Of a stretch of DNA of 64,000 nucleotides, positions 44,643 to 53,547 are shown in pieces. The notes under the pieces are model-generated. The model made no database searches, was not told the origin of the DNA, and was given only the letters and a program-made list of their open reading frames with translations. The position numbers were made by a program, and so were the translations under genes. Origin of the DNA: JALHOP01 sp964484195 (GTDB lineage Bacteria; Myxococcota; XYA12-FULL-58-9; JALHOP01); contig CAZAER010000001.1 of assembly GCA_964484195.1 (NCBI GenBank), forward strand, positions 1,178,001-1,242,000, read 5' to 3'. Each line of letters starts with the position of its first letter. Position 1 is the stretch's first letter.

Positions 44643-45431
44643 ATGCTCCCGAGGCTTTACCTTTTGCGGTATGTTTCCCGGGTGTACCTCGCAGCCTGTG
44701 CCGCAATGTTCGCGACCGCGTACCTCACGAGCATTCTCGCGATCACCGTGGGCTACCATCGCGGCTTGGCCCACGGCGCGTTGGTGCTGCACCCTGCCTT
44801 GCGACGCGTCGTCATCGACGCGGGCATCTGGTTGACCGGGCTCGATCCCAAGGCCTGGATCGTCATGCATCGCATGCACCACGCGTTTTCGGACACCGCG
44901 CGCGACCCCCATGCACCGACCAAGGGCGGCCTCCTCGCGATGATCATCCAGCAGTACTACGGCACGAGCCATACGATCCGCGGTCTGCGTTACGCCGACC
45001 CGGAGTACACACGCTTCGCGGGCGACCTCGACTTCGATCTCCATCCCGTCACCAAACGTTGGATGTGGTGGCTACCGTATGCAGTGCACGCTATAGCGGG
45101 CATCGTGCTCGGCGCGACGGTCGGCTGGATTTTCGGAGCGGCTTACTTTTTGGGCATCGCGAGCCACCCCTTCCAGGGCGCCTTGGTGAACTTCCTCGGC
45201 CACTCCTCGGGCGCACGCAACTTCGACACCGGCGACGACTCTCGCAACAATCTGCTGGTCGCATGGCTGACCTTGGGCGAAGGCTTCCAGAACAATCACC
45301 ACCGCTATCCGCGCTCGGTGTCGTTCGCCTACCGCCGCAGCGAGATCGACCTCGGTTACGCCGTATGTCTCGCGCTCGACGCCGCGGGCCTCGTCACCAT
45401 CGATCGGGCCCAGCTCATCCCGAAGCCCTGA
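44643..45431 (+). CDS. Acyl-CoA/lipid fatty acid desaturase
   Basis: 262 residues. The three His boxes of membrane di-iron desaturases are present: YHRGLAH, MHRMHHAFSD and GEGFQNNHHRYP. Several TM segments anchor it in the membrane. It introduces a double bond into acyl chains, probably delta-9-like. The ATG at 44643 is only 15 nt from the divergent membrane-protein start; a GTG at 44682 or an ATG at 44706 in frame would leave more promoter room. Length is close to short bacterial desaturases. Confidence 0.9.
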   Translation: MLPRLYLLRYVSRVYLAACAAMFATAYLTSILAITVGYHRGLAHGALVLHPALRRVVIDAGIWLTGLDPKAWIVMHRMHHAFSDTARDPHAPTKGGLLAMIIQQYYGTSHTIRGLRYADPEYTRFAGDLDFDLHPVTKRWMWWLPYAVHAIAGIVLGATVGWIFGAAYFLGIASHPFQGALVNFLGHSSGARNFDTGDDSRNNLLVAWLTLGEGFQNNHHRYPRSVSFAYRRSEIDLGYAVCLALDAAGLVTIDRAQLIPKP

Positions 45432-45968
45432 CTACTTGGTCGCCTTGCACGCGGCGCGCAGAGCCTCGGCATTGCGCGGCCAGGTGAACATGAAGGTCAT
45501 CTCGCCGAACTGCCCGTGCACCACCTGGCCGCGACTGTCATCGCCGAGCCACTTGGCGAGCTCCACGGGAGGGACCGTGGTCTCGAGCACGAACTGGCTG
45601 CCCACCTGATACATCTCCGGCACGCCCCAGTATCCGGCGACGTCATGGGAGACCGCGGTGCCCTTGCCGGTCGTCAGCAACAACGGCCAGGTCTTTTTTG
45701 CGTCCGGCCCCTCGAAGGCATCGCTATCGAACCCGAGGGCCTTCACGTCGACGGCCAAGCGGAGGATCGCGCGCGCCCCGCTGCAGGTCAACGCCAGCGT
45801 CGTGTTGGCGGTGTACTTGTTGTAGGCGCTCGTACCGAACGTCCTCGCCGTCAGCCACGTTCCATTCGTCCGCTCGAGCAGCCAAAGAGGCCGTGTCGGT
45901 TCGGCGATGGGGAGCTCAGCGATCAACAGGGCTGCGAGAAGGAGATGCACTCCGCGAGAGTGCCCCAT
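45432..45968 (-). CDS. Small exported hypothetical protein
   Basis: About 178 residues from the ATG at 45968, with a hydrophobic N-terminus (VHLLLAALLIAELPIAEP). The mature part is beta-rich (TTLALTCSGARAILRLAVDV, PLLLTTGKGTAVSHDVAGYW, GQFGEMTFMFTWP) with two Cys. It overlaps the upstream gene by 53 nt in another frame and abuts the desaturase stop. No family assigned. A GTG at residue 7 is an alternative start. Confidence 0.6.
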   Translation of the reverse strand: MGHSRGVHLLLAALLIAELPIAEPTRPLWLLERTNGTWLTARTFGTSAYNKYTANTTLALTCSGARAILRLAVDVKALGFDSDAFEGPDAKKTWPLLLTTGKGTAVSHDVAGYWGVPEMYQVGSQFVLETTVPPVELAKWLGDDSRGQVVHGQFGEMTFMFTWPRNAEALRAACKATK

Positions 45969-46539
45969 TTGCGGCGGCCAATGCCACCCGCCTGAACGGG
46001 CACGGCAGCGACCGCGGCGACGCCGACTTGGCGCGCCCATCGGTGCCGGGCGTCGCGAACGTCTTGAAGATGTGGGCGGCATCGCCGACCCGGGCGTTGA
46101 ACCAGTGCGTGAAGCCCTCGACGCGCACGACGTAGCCGACGCCGCCGATGATGGCGATGCGCTCCTCGACCGTCTTGGTGAACTGGCCGCTGGAGTCGAT
46201 GAATTGGGTGAAGCGCAGGCGGTACCCAGTTTCGCCCGCCAGCGTCGTCGGCCCCGAGGCAACGCTTCTGTAGCCGGGCTCGCCCTGACTCGCGGCGGCG
46301 ATGGCCAGCACGAAGTCCTGAAGGGAGGCGTTACCGAGCTGCACTGCGCGAATGGTGCAGATGGTGAGGCGGTCGTTGGTGTTGCGATGGAAGATCGCGC
46401 CCGCGGGGTCGTTCGACGGTTCGACGAGCACCCAGCCCTTCGGCAGGTCGACGGTGAAGTGCTGCTTCGGGTGCTCATAGTGCACACCAACGAGCGAAAC
46501 AGCGAAGACCACCGCGAGCATGCGGCGACCATAGAGCAA
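45916..46539 (-). CDS. Exported PsbP/DUF1795-like protein
   Basis: 207 residues with signal peptide MLAVVFAVSLVG. The opening of the mature part (VHYEHPKQHFTVDLPKGWVL) has the F-x-V/I-x-x-P-x-x-W pattern of PsbP/DUF1795-type domains, followed by GAIFHRNTNDRLTICTIRAV. The last ~35 residues are basic and overlap the next gene. Start at 46539 or the inner ATG at 46521; neither has a strong ribosome site. Probably periplasmic. Confidence 0.6.
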   Translation of the reverse strand: MLYGRRMLAVVFAVSLVGVHYEHPKQHFTVDLPKGWVLVEPSNDPAGAIFHRNTNDRLTICTIRAVQLGNASLQDFVLAIAAASQGEPGYRSVASGPTTLAGETGYRLRFTQFIDSSGQFTKTVEERIAIIGGVGYVVRVEGFTHWFNARVGDAAHIFKTFATPGTDGRAKSASPRSLPCPFRRVALAAANGALSRSASPSRSPVDR

Positions 46540-46642
46540 CCACGCGCCTCAACGCGAGCGCATGCCACCCTTTCAGGGGCTCCAGAGAGCAACTGGTTCG
46601 GCGGCCGGGCGATAACGCACGCGAGACACCAAGGAGCCTGCC

Positions 46643-47566
46643 TTGCAGCTTTTCGCGGACGCACGCCTCAAGCCCATGATCGACTGGTTCGACGCCGCCG
46701 TAAGCGCCAGGAGCGCGAGCCCCGGCCGGATCGACCGCGACGAGGCCGTCCAGGGTATGCTGGTGCTCAGCAGGGTCCTCGCACGCGAGCCCGAGGCAGA
46801 CCAACTCGCCATCAAGTCCGCGGCGATTCGTGACCTCAAGCACCTCGCCAAGATCGGCACCATCGATGCCGCAGACATCAAGACCTTTCGCCAGGCCGGC
46901 CCGCTGTTCAAGGGCGCCGCATCCAACCTGCGAGGCATCCTGACACCGTTGGTCTTGGGGGAGCCGGTATCGAGCGCCTACCAATCGTCCATGTTCGCGG
47001 ACGCGCGCTCGCTGGCGCAAATGGTCCAGTGCTTGATGCACAACTTCCAGCCCGGCCAAGAGCAAGCGTCACTGCGCGCGCTCGAGCAGGCTCTCGCGCT
47101 CGTTGCCCGCTACGGCGCACCGGTCCACGGCCCCGACGTCGTCAACGTCCGCAACGCGCTGTTGACCATGCACGTGTTCATTCGCGACCGCATCGAGACC
47201 CGGGGTGACCAGCTACGCTCGCTCGACGACGTGATGTACGAGGCCAACCGCTGGACCTCCTCGACGCCGGAAGGCCAACGCGTCGCGCGCGACAAGATGG
47301 AGGATGCCCTGCACCACATCGGGCTCGCCTTGCGCGGCATCGAGCACACCAAGATCTCGGGCGAAGAAGCCTACGCCCTGCTCAAGTTTCTCGGCGACCG
47401 CATTCACGGTCTCGACGGTGATCCCCGCGACAGCCTGACGAAGCTGAAGGACTTGGCCTACAGCGACTGCGACTTCGCGCGTGGCCGCCGCGAGCTACGC
47501 CGCGACATCCGCATGGTCGAGACCGACTTCGCCGCAAAGCGGGCGCTCGGCGGGCGCCTGGTCTGA
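46643..47566 (+). CDS. Hypothetical all-helical cytoplasmic protein
   Basis: 307 residues. The TTG at 46643 is supported by a full AAGGAG 6 nt upstream. Predicted nearly all alpha-helical (MIDWFDAAVSARS, DQLAIKSAAIRDLKHLAKI, ALEQALALVARYG, YALLKFLGDRIHGL). No signal peptide. A degenerate EF-hand-like stretch RIDRDEAVQG appears near the N-terminus. No family recognised. Three nt before the next gene, so co-transcribed. Confidence 0.7.
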   Translation: MQLFADARLKPMIDWFDAAVSARSASPGRIDRDEAVQGMLVLSRVLAREPEADQLAIKSAAIRDLKHLAKIGTIDAADIKTFRQAGPLFKGAASNLRGILTPLVLGEPVSSAYQSSMFADARSLAQMVQCLMHNFQPGQEQASLRALEQALALVARYGAPVHGPDVVNVRNALLTMHVFIRDRIETRGDQLRSLDDVMYEANRWTSSTPEGQRVARDKMEDALHHIGLALRGIEHTKISGEEAYALLKFLGDRIHGLDGDPRDSLTKLKDLAYSDCDFARGRRELRRDIRMVETDFAAKRALGGRLV

Positions 47567-47569
47567 GCC

Positions 47570-48058
47570 ATGCTGCTCCTCATTCCTTTCCTGATCGCCT
47601 CCGCTCCCGAATGCGAGCCACTTCCCGTCCCGACGCGCGTCGACGTCTACGCTTACGACCTGATGTGGGACGCGAAGAAAATGCCCTGCATCCCCACCCA
47701 CGAGAATTCGCAGTGCGACAAGACGAAGAAGCCTCTCAAGCTCACGAAGGCGAAGACCGAGAAGCTCAACGCCCTGCTCCGCAATAGCGGCAACTACCGC
47801 GGCCGCGAGCAAATGAAATGTTTCGAGCCGCGCCACACGCTCGTCTTCTATTACGGATCGTCGGTCATCGATGTCTACGACGTCTGCCTGACCTGCCACA
47901 ACGTCGAGGTAGCCGGCAGCAACCCCTTCGTCGGCTGTGAGCCGCCCCAAGAGGGCGCGCAGACCCGCTTCACCTTTACCTACGAGGCGTACGACGAGCT
48001 GCGGGCGGCCTTGGTCGCGGCGAAGGTGAAGTACATCCCATCCGACACGAAAGAGTGA
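47570..48058 (+). CDS. Small secreted Cys-containing protein with CxxCH
   Basis: 162 residues with a short signal peptide (LLLIPFLIASA) and seven Cys. DVYDVCLTCHNVEV contains CxxCH, which could attach haem c. The context HTLVFYYGSSVIDVYDVCLTC resembles a family where Cys pairs flank a strand, so it may be a disulfide or metal site instead. There is no distal Met typical of class I cytochromes. Operon partner of the helical protein upstream. Confidence 0.6.
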   Translation: MLLLIPFLIASAPECEPLPVPTRVDVYAYDLMWDAKKMPCIPTHENSQCDKTKKPLKLTKAKTEKLNALLRNSGNYRGREQMKCFEPRHTLVFYYGSSVIDVYDVCLTCHNVEVAGSNPFVGCEPPQEGAQTRFTFTYEAYDELRAALVAAKVKYIPSDTKE

Positions 48059-48066
48059 TCGGATAT

Positions 48067-49446
48067 CTAGAGGGACTGCAAAACCGCGGCGATCTCCGCG
48101 ACGCTCCCCGGCCGCTTCCGCGGATCGCGGTCGAGGCAGCGCAAGATCATCGTGTCGAGGTCCCTCGGAACACCCTTCCCGACCACCGCGCTCGGAGGCT
48201 TGGGGGCGTCGCTGACTTGCCGCAGGATCATCTCGGCCCAGCCGTTCGCTTTGAACGGCAGCTCACCCGCGATCATCGAGAAGAGCACCACTCCCAAGCT
48301 GTAGATGTCCGAGCGCGCATCGACTTGCTCGCCCATGAGCTGCTCGGGCGCCATGTAGCCGGGGGTGCCGACCACCTCGCCAACCAGGGTCCGCGGACCG
48401 CCGTCGAGCGTCGTATCGAGGCGGAGCTTTGCGATACCGAAATCGAGCAGCTTCACGTAGTCGGTCAAACCCGCGGTGCGCACCAGCATGATGTTCTGCG
48501 GCTTGAGGTCGCGGTGCACGATACCCGCCCGATGCACCGCATCCAACGCACCGCAGAGCTGTCGCGCGATTGCCGCGATCCGCGATAACGGAAATCGTCC
48601 CTTGGCATTGAGCTCTTGGCTCAGCGTCTGACCGACCAAGAGCTCCATCACGATGAACACGTGGTCGTCACCCACCACGAGGTCGGTGATCTGGACGATG
48701 TTGTCGTGGGAGATCTGATTCACCAACCGCGCTTCATCGTAGAAGCGACGCAACGCCGCGCGGTCGTGGATGTGCTCTTGTTTGAGCAGCTTCAACGCGA
48801 CCTTGCGGCCCAGCAGCGTGTGCTGCGCCAGGAAGACATCGCCCATGCCGCCCGACCCGATGCGCTCGACGACGGTGTAGCGCCCGAGCTTGTCGCCCTT
48901 CTTCACGAAGCGCGGCACATCGGGCGCGGGAGGCGGCGGAGGCACGAGAGCGATGGGCGGCGGGGGCGGCGGCTTCACTGCCGGCATCGCGGCAGTCACC
49001 GCCGACGGCGCAACGGTCCGCATCTTGGCAACCGGAGGCAAAGGAGGCGGCGTCTCCACCGCCACCATCGACCAGCGAGGCTGACTGTTGCTCTGATGGG
49101 TCGAGAGCTCGTCGAGGTACGCTTTGAGCTCACCGTGCATGTGCGCGTCGATGCCGACGAAGCGCATGCCCATCCCCGAAGGCCGGTTGCGGGTGGAGTC
49201 GTTCGGGTCACGCGTCCAGACCACCTGGACGCGACTCGTAATCTCGAGCGACGGCCCGAATGCTCCAGGCAGCACGATATCGACGTCGAAGACAGCGCCC
49301 GGCCGCAATAGCGGCGCCCCGGAGACGAACATCCCGGTTTCGCTGATGTTGATGGCGCTCCAATCAGGGCGCTGTTTGGCGGCCCGTGGCACCACAGGGG
49401 CAAGCACCGACCAGCGAGGCGCGGGCTTGACCGCAGACAGGCTCAT
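48067..49446 (-). CDS. PilZ-domain Ser/Thr protein kinase
   Basis: 459 residues. Residues ~12-115 are PilZ-like: INISETGMFVSGAPLLRPG carries NxSxxG, but the RxxxR motif is missing. A Pro-rich linker leads to an active-looking kinase: GSGGMGDVF, VALK (~215), VHRDLKPQN (~311), LLDFGIAK and GYMAPEQ. No TM segment. GGAGG 7 nt upstream of the ATG. It probably links a small molecule or second messenger to Ser/Thr phosphorylation. Paralogue of the pseudokinase at 61700-62860, which shares the N-terminal module and leader. Confidence 0.92.
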   Translation of the reverse strand: MSLSAVKPAPRWSVLAPVVPRAAKQRPDWSAINISETGMFVSGAPLLRPGAVFDVDIVLPGAFGPSLEITSRVQVVWTRDPNDSTRNRPSGMGMRFVGIDAHMHGELKAYLDELSTHQSNSQPRWSMVAVETPPPLPPVAKMRTVAPSAVTAAMPAVKPPPPPPIALVPPPPPAPDVPRFVKKGDKLGRYTVVERIGSGGMGDVFLAQHTLLGRKVALKLLKQEHIHDRAALRRFYDEARLVNQISHDNIVQITDLVVGDDHVFIVMELLVGQTLSQELNAKGRFPLSRIAAIARQLCGALDAVHRAGIVHRDLKPQNIMLVRTAGLTDYVKLLDFGIAKLRLDTTLDGGPRTLVGEVVGTPGYMAPEQLMGEQVDARSDIYSLGVVLFSMIAGELPFKANGWAEMILRQVSDAPKPPSAVVGKGVPRDLDTMILRCLDRDPRKRPGSVAEIAAVLQSL

Positions 49447-49572
49447 TCCAGTCCCTCCGCCACTCCCCCGCCCCCCACGACGACTGGAGTCGGCGCCGAT
49501 CTCTCGTCGACGCTAGGAATCGTATCAGCGCCTTGGGTCCGTGCAACCCGACCGTACCTGACGGCGCGGCAA

Positions 49573-50838
49573 TCAGGGACTGAGCCGCGGAACGGCAAAT
49601 CCGGGTCCTGGCCGGCCCCACAGGAAGCCTTGAGCCAAACGGACGCCGAGCTCGACCACTGTGGCACGTTCCTCATCCTTCTCGATGCCCTCGGCTACGA
49701 CTTTCGCGCCGATGTCTTCGGACGCAACCAGCAAGCTTCGGACCAAAGCACGCTTGGCCCGCTCGATGTGGACGTCACGAACCAGGGACATATCCAGCTT
49801 CAGGTAGTCGGGCTGCAGGCGCACGACGTGCGTGAGGTTCGCATAACCGGCGCCGACGTCGTCGATGGCTAAGCGCGCCCCGGCGTTACGGAGGTCGGAG
49901 AGTCCACGCTCGAGGAGCTCGTAGTTGCGGACAGCGACACTCTCGCTCAGCTCGATGACGATGCGACTCGGCGGAATGGCGCCTTCTTCCGACTCGAGCA
50001 ATGCCTCGCGGAAGCGCGGGTCGTTGACGAGACCCGGCGTGACATTGAGGAACAGGTCCGCTCCAGCGGGCAAGTCGGTGGCGCTCTCCATGGCGCAGCG
50101 GAAACATGCGCGCAGCATCTCGCCGCTCAGCTTGGCGGTGCTCGCGAGATGAAAGAGCGCGGCCGGCATCTCGAAGCCGGCGTCGGTCGGCCCGCGCACC
50201 AGTGCTTCGTAGCCGTGCACCCCTCCATCATGGAGATCGATGACCGGCTGGAAGAACATGCGGAGCTGCTCATTGATGAGAATGTCGCGCAGACGCTCGC
50301 GTGCTCGCGCGGCGACATGGAGCTCTTGGCTCGCGGCGATGCGCCGCGCTTCATCGAGCCCGCGGTAGACCAGTCGCTCCGGCTGCACCATGGCATTCGA
50401 GAGCACCAAGGCGAAGCCGACACGCGGCGCCGCCGTGATCCCGAAGGGCGAGAGCACAGCAGCAAGCCGCGCCATGAACGCCACGTGGATGCGCGCCGCA
50501 ACCTGCTCGAGCTCGCGGTGCGAGAAGTCGCCGCCGCGACGCGGCCCCTCGAGGAAAAACGCGATCTGCTCGCCGTACGGCATGACCGTGCAGAGCAGAT
50601 CGCCGCTGCCCAGCACCTCGCTGCGCAACGCCCCGGCCTCGCGTGCGACCTTGCCCAACAGCTCGTTGTACGCGGAGCGCCCGAACTCCATCTCGACCGA
50701 GCCGAAGGGCTCGAGGTCGATGAGCACGATGCCGAGATACCCGAGCGTCTCGAGCAAGACGTGCACGTCGTGCGTGATGGCGTGCAGCGGTGGGAGATGC
50801 GTCGCGCTATCGAGCTCTACCCGTTCACGGTCGGTCAC
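49573..50838 (-). CDS. EAL-domain c-di-GMP phosphodiesterase
   Basis: About 421 residues. The C-terminal EAL domain is intact: YEALVRGP, IVIELSESV, IDDVGAGYANL, LKLDMSLVRDV and VAEGIEKDEE supply the metal and catalytic residues. The N-terminal ~180 residues look like a GGDEF-type fold without an active motif (LGSGDLLCTVMPYG). No TM segment. The start is uncertain: the GTG at 50838 (AGGT about 10 nt upstream) is preferred over the TTG at 50907. Cleaves c-di-GMP to pGpG. Close to the PilZ-kinase, likely the same second-messenger circuit. Confidence 0.9.
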   Translation of the reverse strand: MTDRERVELDSATHLPPLHAITHDVHVLLETLGYLGIVLIDLEPFGSVEMEFGRSAYNELLGKVAREAGALRSEVLGSGDLLCTVMPYGEQIAFFLEGPRRGGDFSHRELEQVAARIHVAFMARLAAVLSPFGITAAPRVGFALVLSNAMVQPERLVYRGLDEARRIAASQELHVAARARERLRDILINEQLRMFFQPVIDLHDGGVHGYEALVRGPTDAGFEMPAALFHLASTAKLSGEMLRACFRCAMESATDLPAGADLFLNVTPGLVNDPRFREALLESEEGAIPPSRIVIELSESVAVRNYELLERGLSDLRNAGARLAIDDVGAGYANLTHVVRLQPDYLKLDMSLVRDVHIERAKRALVRSLLVASEDIGAKVVAEGIEKDEERATVVELGVRLAQGFLWGRPGPGFAVPRLSP

Positions 50839-51056
50839 CGGAACGACACCTGCCACGCCCTTTGCCACGCTGAACCTCACACGCCCGAAGCCTCGCCCCA
50901 CGAACAACTCATGCTATCCCGCCGGCGGTCTCGGCGCTACCTGGGGCCGTCGGCGGGGCGGTGGAGGATGTGGGTGTCAGTTTCCGCGCAACAAAGCGCC
51001 TGACCCTGTGTCTACCGGATGGGCTGGCCCAACCAGCTCAAAAGGAGACACACCTC

Positions 51057-52823
51057 ATGAGACACGTAACACGCCTCCTCTTGTTCATCCTGAGCGTGGC
51101 GACGACCATCGGCTGTGGCCGCTCGGAGCAGGGTCCAGAAGATGAGGCCATCGTCGACGACGTCGAGCCCATCGACGGCGCGAGCCCTACATCACTCACG
51201 GAGATTTCGGGCCTCACCTGCAACCTGAAGACCGACCTCAACGTTTACGCGACGCCCGGTAACGCGCGCCCAGGCTATCTGCAAACGACGACCGATCCGG
51301 TGTTTGGCACGAAGGTCACGCGCATCACGGGTGATGTCGGTGCGTCGATTCCGACGATCGGTGGCAACTGGGGCGACGTCGTGCGCCACCACTACTCCAA
51401 AGATCAGCCATGGAACGCCGACCAAACGCTGATCTATCTCGACACGAACTCCGCGGGACCGCCGGACTTGTTTCTCGACGGCTCGAGCTATCAGCCGCTG
51501 TTCACGCGTCAGCGTCCGTATCAATCCGACATCCGCTGGCACAACACGAACGCCGACGTGATGATCTACGTCGCGGGCAACGTCTTCGGGTATTGGAACG
51601 TGCGCACCGACGTGAAGAGCGTGGTGCGGACCTTCAGCGGCTACTCGGGCTTCACGCTCGGCGGCTTCGAGGGGAACTCCTCCGAAGACAACACCAAGGT
51701 GCTGATCGACGGCTACGACGGCAGCGGAAATCACGTGGCGTTCGCGTACGACTACGTGAGCAACGTGAAGTATCCCGACGTCTCCGAGTCCCGCGCCGGA
51801 ATCGCATTCAGCGGCGGAACCATTTCGGCCAAGGGGCAATACCTGGTGGTCGGCGATGACGACGAGACCAGCGTCGTGCTCGATCTCCAAGGCAACGTCG
51901 TGCAGCGTTGGCCCGCAGGACGTCCCAGTCACTTCGACATGGCGATCGACGCGAACGGAGATGACGTCGCCGTCGGCGTGTCCAAAGACAACCCTGACGC
52001 CGGCCGGGTCATCAAGCGGCGCTTGCGCGACGGTCAGGTCACGGTGCTCACGCAAGGCGGTTGGGCGAGCCACTCCTCGACGCGCAACGCGCTGCTCCAT
52101 GGCTGGGCGGTCTCGGACTACAACCAGAACAACAGCGCCTGGAACCCGTATGTGGGCGAGGTCGACCTCATCAGCTTGGCAGGCAACACGGTCTACCGCT
52201 TGGCCCACCACCACAACGTCGGCGAAGACGTCGACTACGAGTCACAGACGCACGCGACGCCGTCGCGCGACGGCCTGCGCGTCATGTTCGACAGCAGCTG
52301 GGGCAAGTCGTCGTTCCGACCAGTGTCGGCGTACGTCGTCGACCTGCGCTCGAGCTGCACATACGGAACGCAACCGCCGCCGCCGCCGCCACCACCGACG
52401 CCCGCAGGCACGCTCCTCCAGAACGGCGGTTTCGAGATGGGTCTCAACGGCTGGACCTCGTGGGCGAGCAGCAGAACGGTCATGAGTCCGGCGTACGCTG
52501 GAGCGTACGCGTTGCGTGTCGGCTTGAGCGATGGAGGTGTGTATCAAGACGTGACCTCCAAGCTCACTGCCGGAGCTGCGCACCAGTTGTCGTTCGTCGC
52601 GCGGTTCGGTGGCACTGGCCAGTACGCCGACATCGGCATCGAGCTCTTCGACGCCGCCGGCAACGTGGTCTTCGACCGACACGCGAGCCCGAGCGGGACC
52701 ACCTGGACGCGGCAGACGGTGTCGTTCACACCGCCGGCGGGAGCGGTTTCGGCACTGGTCTACGTGTGGCGGCCGACTGGCACCAAGTACCTCTACGTCG
52801 ACGACATCACTCTGACGCGCTAG
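51057..52823 (+). CDS. Exported lipoprotein: beta-propeller plus carbohydrate-binding-like module
   Basis: 588 residues. AAGGAG lies 9 nt before the ATG at 51057. A signal peptide ending TTIGC suggests lipid attachment. Residues ~60-440 form repeated beta segments (FGYWNVRTDVKSVVRTF, YLVVGDDDETSVVLDLQG, ALLHGWAVSDYNQN) like a WD/PD40 propeller of the oligogalacturonide-lyase type. After a run of eight Pro, residues ~455-588 look like a CBM4/9-type lectin (LLQNGGFEMGLNGWTSWAS, TKYLYVDDITL). Probably a surface polysaccharide-binding or -degrading protein. Confidence 0.8.
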   Translation: MRHVTRLLLFILSVATTIGCGRSEQGPEDEAIVDDVEPIDGASPTSLTEISGLTCNLKTDLNVYATPGNARPGYLQTTTDPVFGTKVTRITGDVGASIPTIGGNWGDVVRHHYSKDQPWNADQTLIYLDTNSAGPPDLFLDGSSYQPLFTRQRPYQSDIRWHNTNADVMIYVAGNVFGYWNVRTDVKSVVRTFSGYSGFTLGGFEGNSSEDNTKVLIDGYDGSGNHVAFAYDYVSNVKYPDVSESRAGIAFSGGTISAKGQYLVVGDDDETSVVLDLQGNVVQRWPAGRPSHFDMAIDANGDDVAVGVSKDNPDAGRVIKRRLRDGQVTVLTQGGWASHSSTRNALLHGWAVSDYNQNNSAWNPYVGEVDLISLAGNTVYRLAHHHNVGEDVDYESQTHATPSRDGLRVMFDSSWGKSSFRPVSAYVVDLRSSCTYGTQPPPPPPPPTPAGTLLQNGGFEMGLNGWTSWASSRTVMSPAYAGAYALRVGLSDGGVYQDVTSKLTAGAAHQLSFVARFGGTGQYADIGIELFDAAGNVVFDRHASPSGTTWTRQTVSFTPPAGAVSALVYVWRPTGTKYLYVDDITLTR

Positions 52824-53547
52824 CGAGCACGCGCGACAGAGTCAGATCGACCTGGCTCTCGACCATGGCCAAGAGGCTGTCGAGAGCTCGGTCGTCGACC
52901 ATGAGCTGATGACGCAGGCGTGCACGGGTCTCGTTCACCATGTCCGTGCGCGCCTGCGTGATCCAGCGGCTGACTGTCGACGCATTCACGCGTTGCAGCT
53001 TGCCGATGGCACGTACGGTGAGACCGTCGACGAAATGCAATCGAAGTATCGCCCGTTGGTCGCGTGGCAAGCGCAGCAGCACCGCCTCGAGCACCTCCCG
53101 GAGCAGTCCGCCGTAGCGTCGCTTGAAGTAGTCGAGCTCGGGATCCGCTGTAGCTGCTGGTACGTTGCCCTGCTCCCGATCTGCAGCGACGAAAGCGGCA
53201 TGTCCACGGCGAAGGTTTTGAGCGACACGCATCGCGGTCACGCGAAGCCAGCCTCCCAAGGGGCCACCGCCGCGATAGCTCGCAATCTTGGGTGGCGAGT
53301 CGGGGGTCCCCACGAAGAGCTTCTCGCGCAGCTGGCTCTTCACCTCATCGGCGAAGGCGACTGACGCATCGATGCGCGCGACGTACCCTGCGACCTTCGC
53401 CATGTGCTGCTCTTCGAAGACGGCGAGAGCTTGGGCGTCACCACGCGCGCATGCGGCTGCGAGCTCGAGGTCATGCGCGTGGTCGCCCCCCGCTTCGCTA
53501 TCGCCTTTTCTTTTCGAGCCCACCCTGGAAAAATACAGGAGGGCCAT
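52807..53547 (-). CDS. ECF-type RNA polymerase sigma factor
   Basis: 246 residues. Region 2 (LAAACARGDAQALAVFEEQH, LGGWLRVTAMRVAQN) and region 4 (LRLPRDQRAILRLHFVDGL, then AIGKLQRVNASTVSRWITQA) are present. The C-terminal extension is typical of myxobacterial ECF factors linked to kinases. Its ATG at 53547 shares the CATG tetranucleotide with the divergent kinase start at 53546; a GTG about 20 nt inside is an alternative. Overlaps the preceding lectin gene by 17 nt. No anti-sigma is adjacent, so the kinase is the likely regulator. Confidence 0.9.
   Translation of the reverse strand: MALLYFSRVGSKRKGDSEAGGDHAHDLELAAACARGDAQALAVFEEQHMAKVAGYVARIDASVAFADEVKSQLREKLFVGTPDSPPKIASYRGGGPLGGWLRVTAMRVAQNLRRGHAAFVAADREQGNVPAATADPELDYFKRRYGGLLREVLEAVLLRLPRDQRAILRLHFVDGLTVRAIGKLQRVNASTVSRWITQARTDMVNETRARLRHQLMVDDRALDSLLAMVESQVDLTLSRVLASASE

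Noticed and set aside
45432..46664. 410-codon single frame
   Set aside because: Its N-terminal half is an Arg/Ser-rich shadow of the PsbP-like gene; only the last ~178 codons look real.
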